Source: Clostridiales bacterium (GTDB lineage: Bacteria; Bacillota; Clostridia; Lachnospirales; Lachnospiraceae). Taken from it: a stretch of DNA of 54,081 nucleotides. The notes beneath the pieces were generated by a model. The model ran no database searches, was not told the origin of the DNA, and saw only the letters and a list, made by a program, of their open reading frames with translations. This document shows positions 53,591-54,081 of the stretch, piece by piece; position 1 is the stretch's first letter, and each line of letters starts with the position of its first letter. Both the position numbers and the translations under genes were made by a program. The DNA is taken from positions 1-54,081 of the forward strand of contig JAJBVE010000203.1 of the NCBI GenBank assembly GCA_020859995.1, given 5' to 3'.

Positions 53591-54081
53591 TTATAGTAGC
53601 TTTTCTTTTAATGTCTCCAGAATCGCTGTGATCCTTTCTGCCGGCTCGGGATTTTCGCTGTCCAGCCAGTCATAGAGCATGGCGAAGGTACCCTGAAAGA
53701 TAAACTGGCGGATGTATTTTTCTTCTGTTTCTGAATAGCTGCTTTCTTCGGTCATGTTTTGAAAAATCGCGCGGATGCTTGGAATCGAAAACAGGTGCGA
53801 CGCAAATTCCTGCGCCGGAAGAGAACGCACCAGAAGGCAGAACAGTTCCCTTTGCTCATATAAATGATGCAGGACCGGCAGGAGTGAGTCTGAGCTGGTT
53901 TCGTTTTTTACACTGCTGTTTTGTGCGGATAAACGATCCTCCTGATGTGCTTTCTGAGAAAATGTTTCCGCATGTGTATGGACAGGCTTTATCTCGTCGT
54001 CCAGCTGTTTCAGAAAATCAGCTTCAATTTCATTCAGAAGCTCCTCCGGGCTGCCGTAGTATTTATAAAAAGTCGTGCGGT
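53591..54081 (-). CDS. TetR-family regulator (partial, N-terminus beyond window)
   Basis: The minus-strand frame is open from the window end (last full codon ends at 54079) to the stop at 53591, giving 162 residues. It enters at RTTFYKYYGSPEELLNEIE, which is the end of the TetR helix-turn-helix. Then come a charged, polar stretch and a helical ligand-binding domain containing AMLYDWLDSENPEPAERI. The DNA-binding N-terminus is outside. A 34-base piece of this gene (53650-53683) also occurs as a fragment at 41867-41900. Confidence 0.88.
   Translation of the reverse strand, partial: RTTFYKYYGSPEELLNEIEADFLKQLDDEIKPVHTHAETFSQKAHQEDRLSAQNSSVKNETSSDSLLPVLHHLYEQRELFCLLVRSLPAQEFASHLFSIPSIRAIFQNMTEESSYSETEEKYIRQFIFQGTFAMLYDWLDSENPEPAERITAILETLKEKLL

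Overview
The window looks like the chromosome of an anaerobic gut Clostridia member, most likely Lachnospiraceae. The evidence is strong AAGGAGG-type ribosome sites, moderate GC content, RbsABC-type and Opp-type sugar/peptide importers, GH78/GH2/GH35 enzymes, a corrinoid methyltransferase pair and clostridial redox proteins. The species cannot be named from sequence alone. I see no tRNA, rRNA, CRISPR array, transposase or phage genes.

Layout. (1) 1-1350: end of a probable short-chain dehydrogenase, then a PlsC-like acyltransferase with a zinc ribbon. (2) 1.4-11.7 kb: a rhamnoside-use locus. It has an AraC regulator facing an esterase, a ribose-type ABC importer (double ATPase, two permeases, binding protein) and a GH78 alpha-L-rhamnosidase. 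A stop-codon-spanning 40-bp tandem repeat follows the binding-protein gene. (3) 12.0-14.1 kb: MarR regulator and MATE exporter with promoter, operator and terminator. (4) 14.3-18.5 kb: a complete siderophore/iron-type ABC importer behind a leader terminator. (5) 18.6-21.9 kb: a small nitrogenase-superfamily system (a 139-aa partial NifD/K-like protein, a 454-aa NifD/K-like protein, a NifH-like protein) and a MarR regulator. (6) 22.1-28.1 kb: a redox group. It comprises a degenerate flavodiiron-rubredoxin-NADH oxidoreductase fusion, a flavoprotein plus ferredoxin pair resembling AprAB, and a Nif3-like protein, followed by a convergent LysR gene. (7) 29.3-41.8 kb: a carboxylesterase, an esterase with a collagen-like GGP linker, a small membrane protein, a five-gene Opp/Dpp importer, and a large ceramidase-like/esterase fusion with a second GGP linker. 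(8) 41.8-45.0 kb: a disturbed stretch with duplicated junction sequences, a DUF4143 ATPase whose promoter lies between two 34-bp palindromes, and remnants of at least four genes. (9) 45.0-50.2 kb: GH2-like and GH35 glycosidases. (10) 50.2-54.1 kb: a TetR gene, a UroD-family protein, a 46-aa small protein, a corrinoid protein and a truncated TetR gene.

Inferred biology. Most of the window concerns uptake and breakdown of glycosides and esters. The part most worth pursuing is 14.3-28.1 kb. There an iron/siderophore-type importer sits directly before nitrogenase-like genes that lack the usual P-cluster ligand set, followed by several electron-transfer proteins. This suggests reductive processing of an imported metal chelate or cofactor, but no substrate can be read from the sequence.
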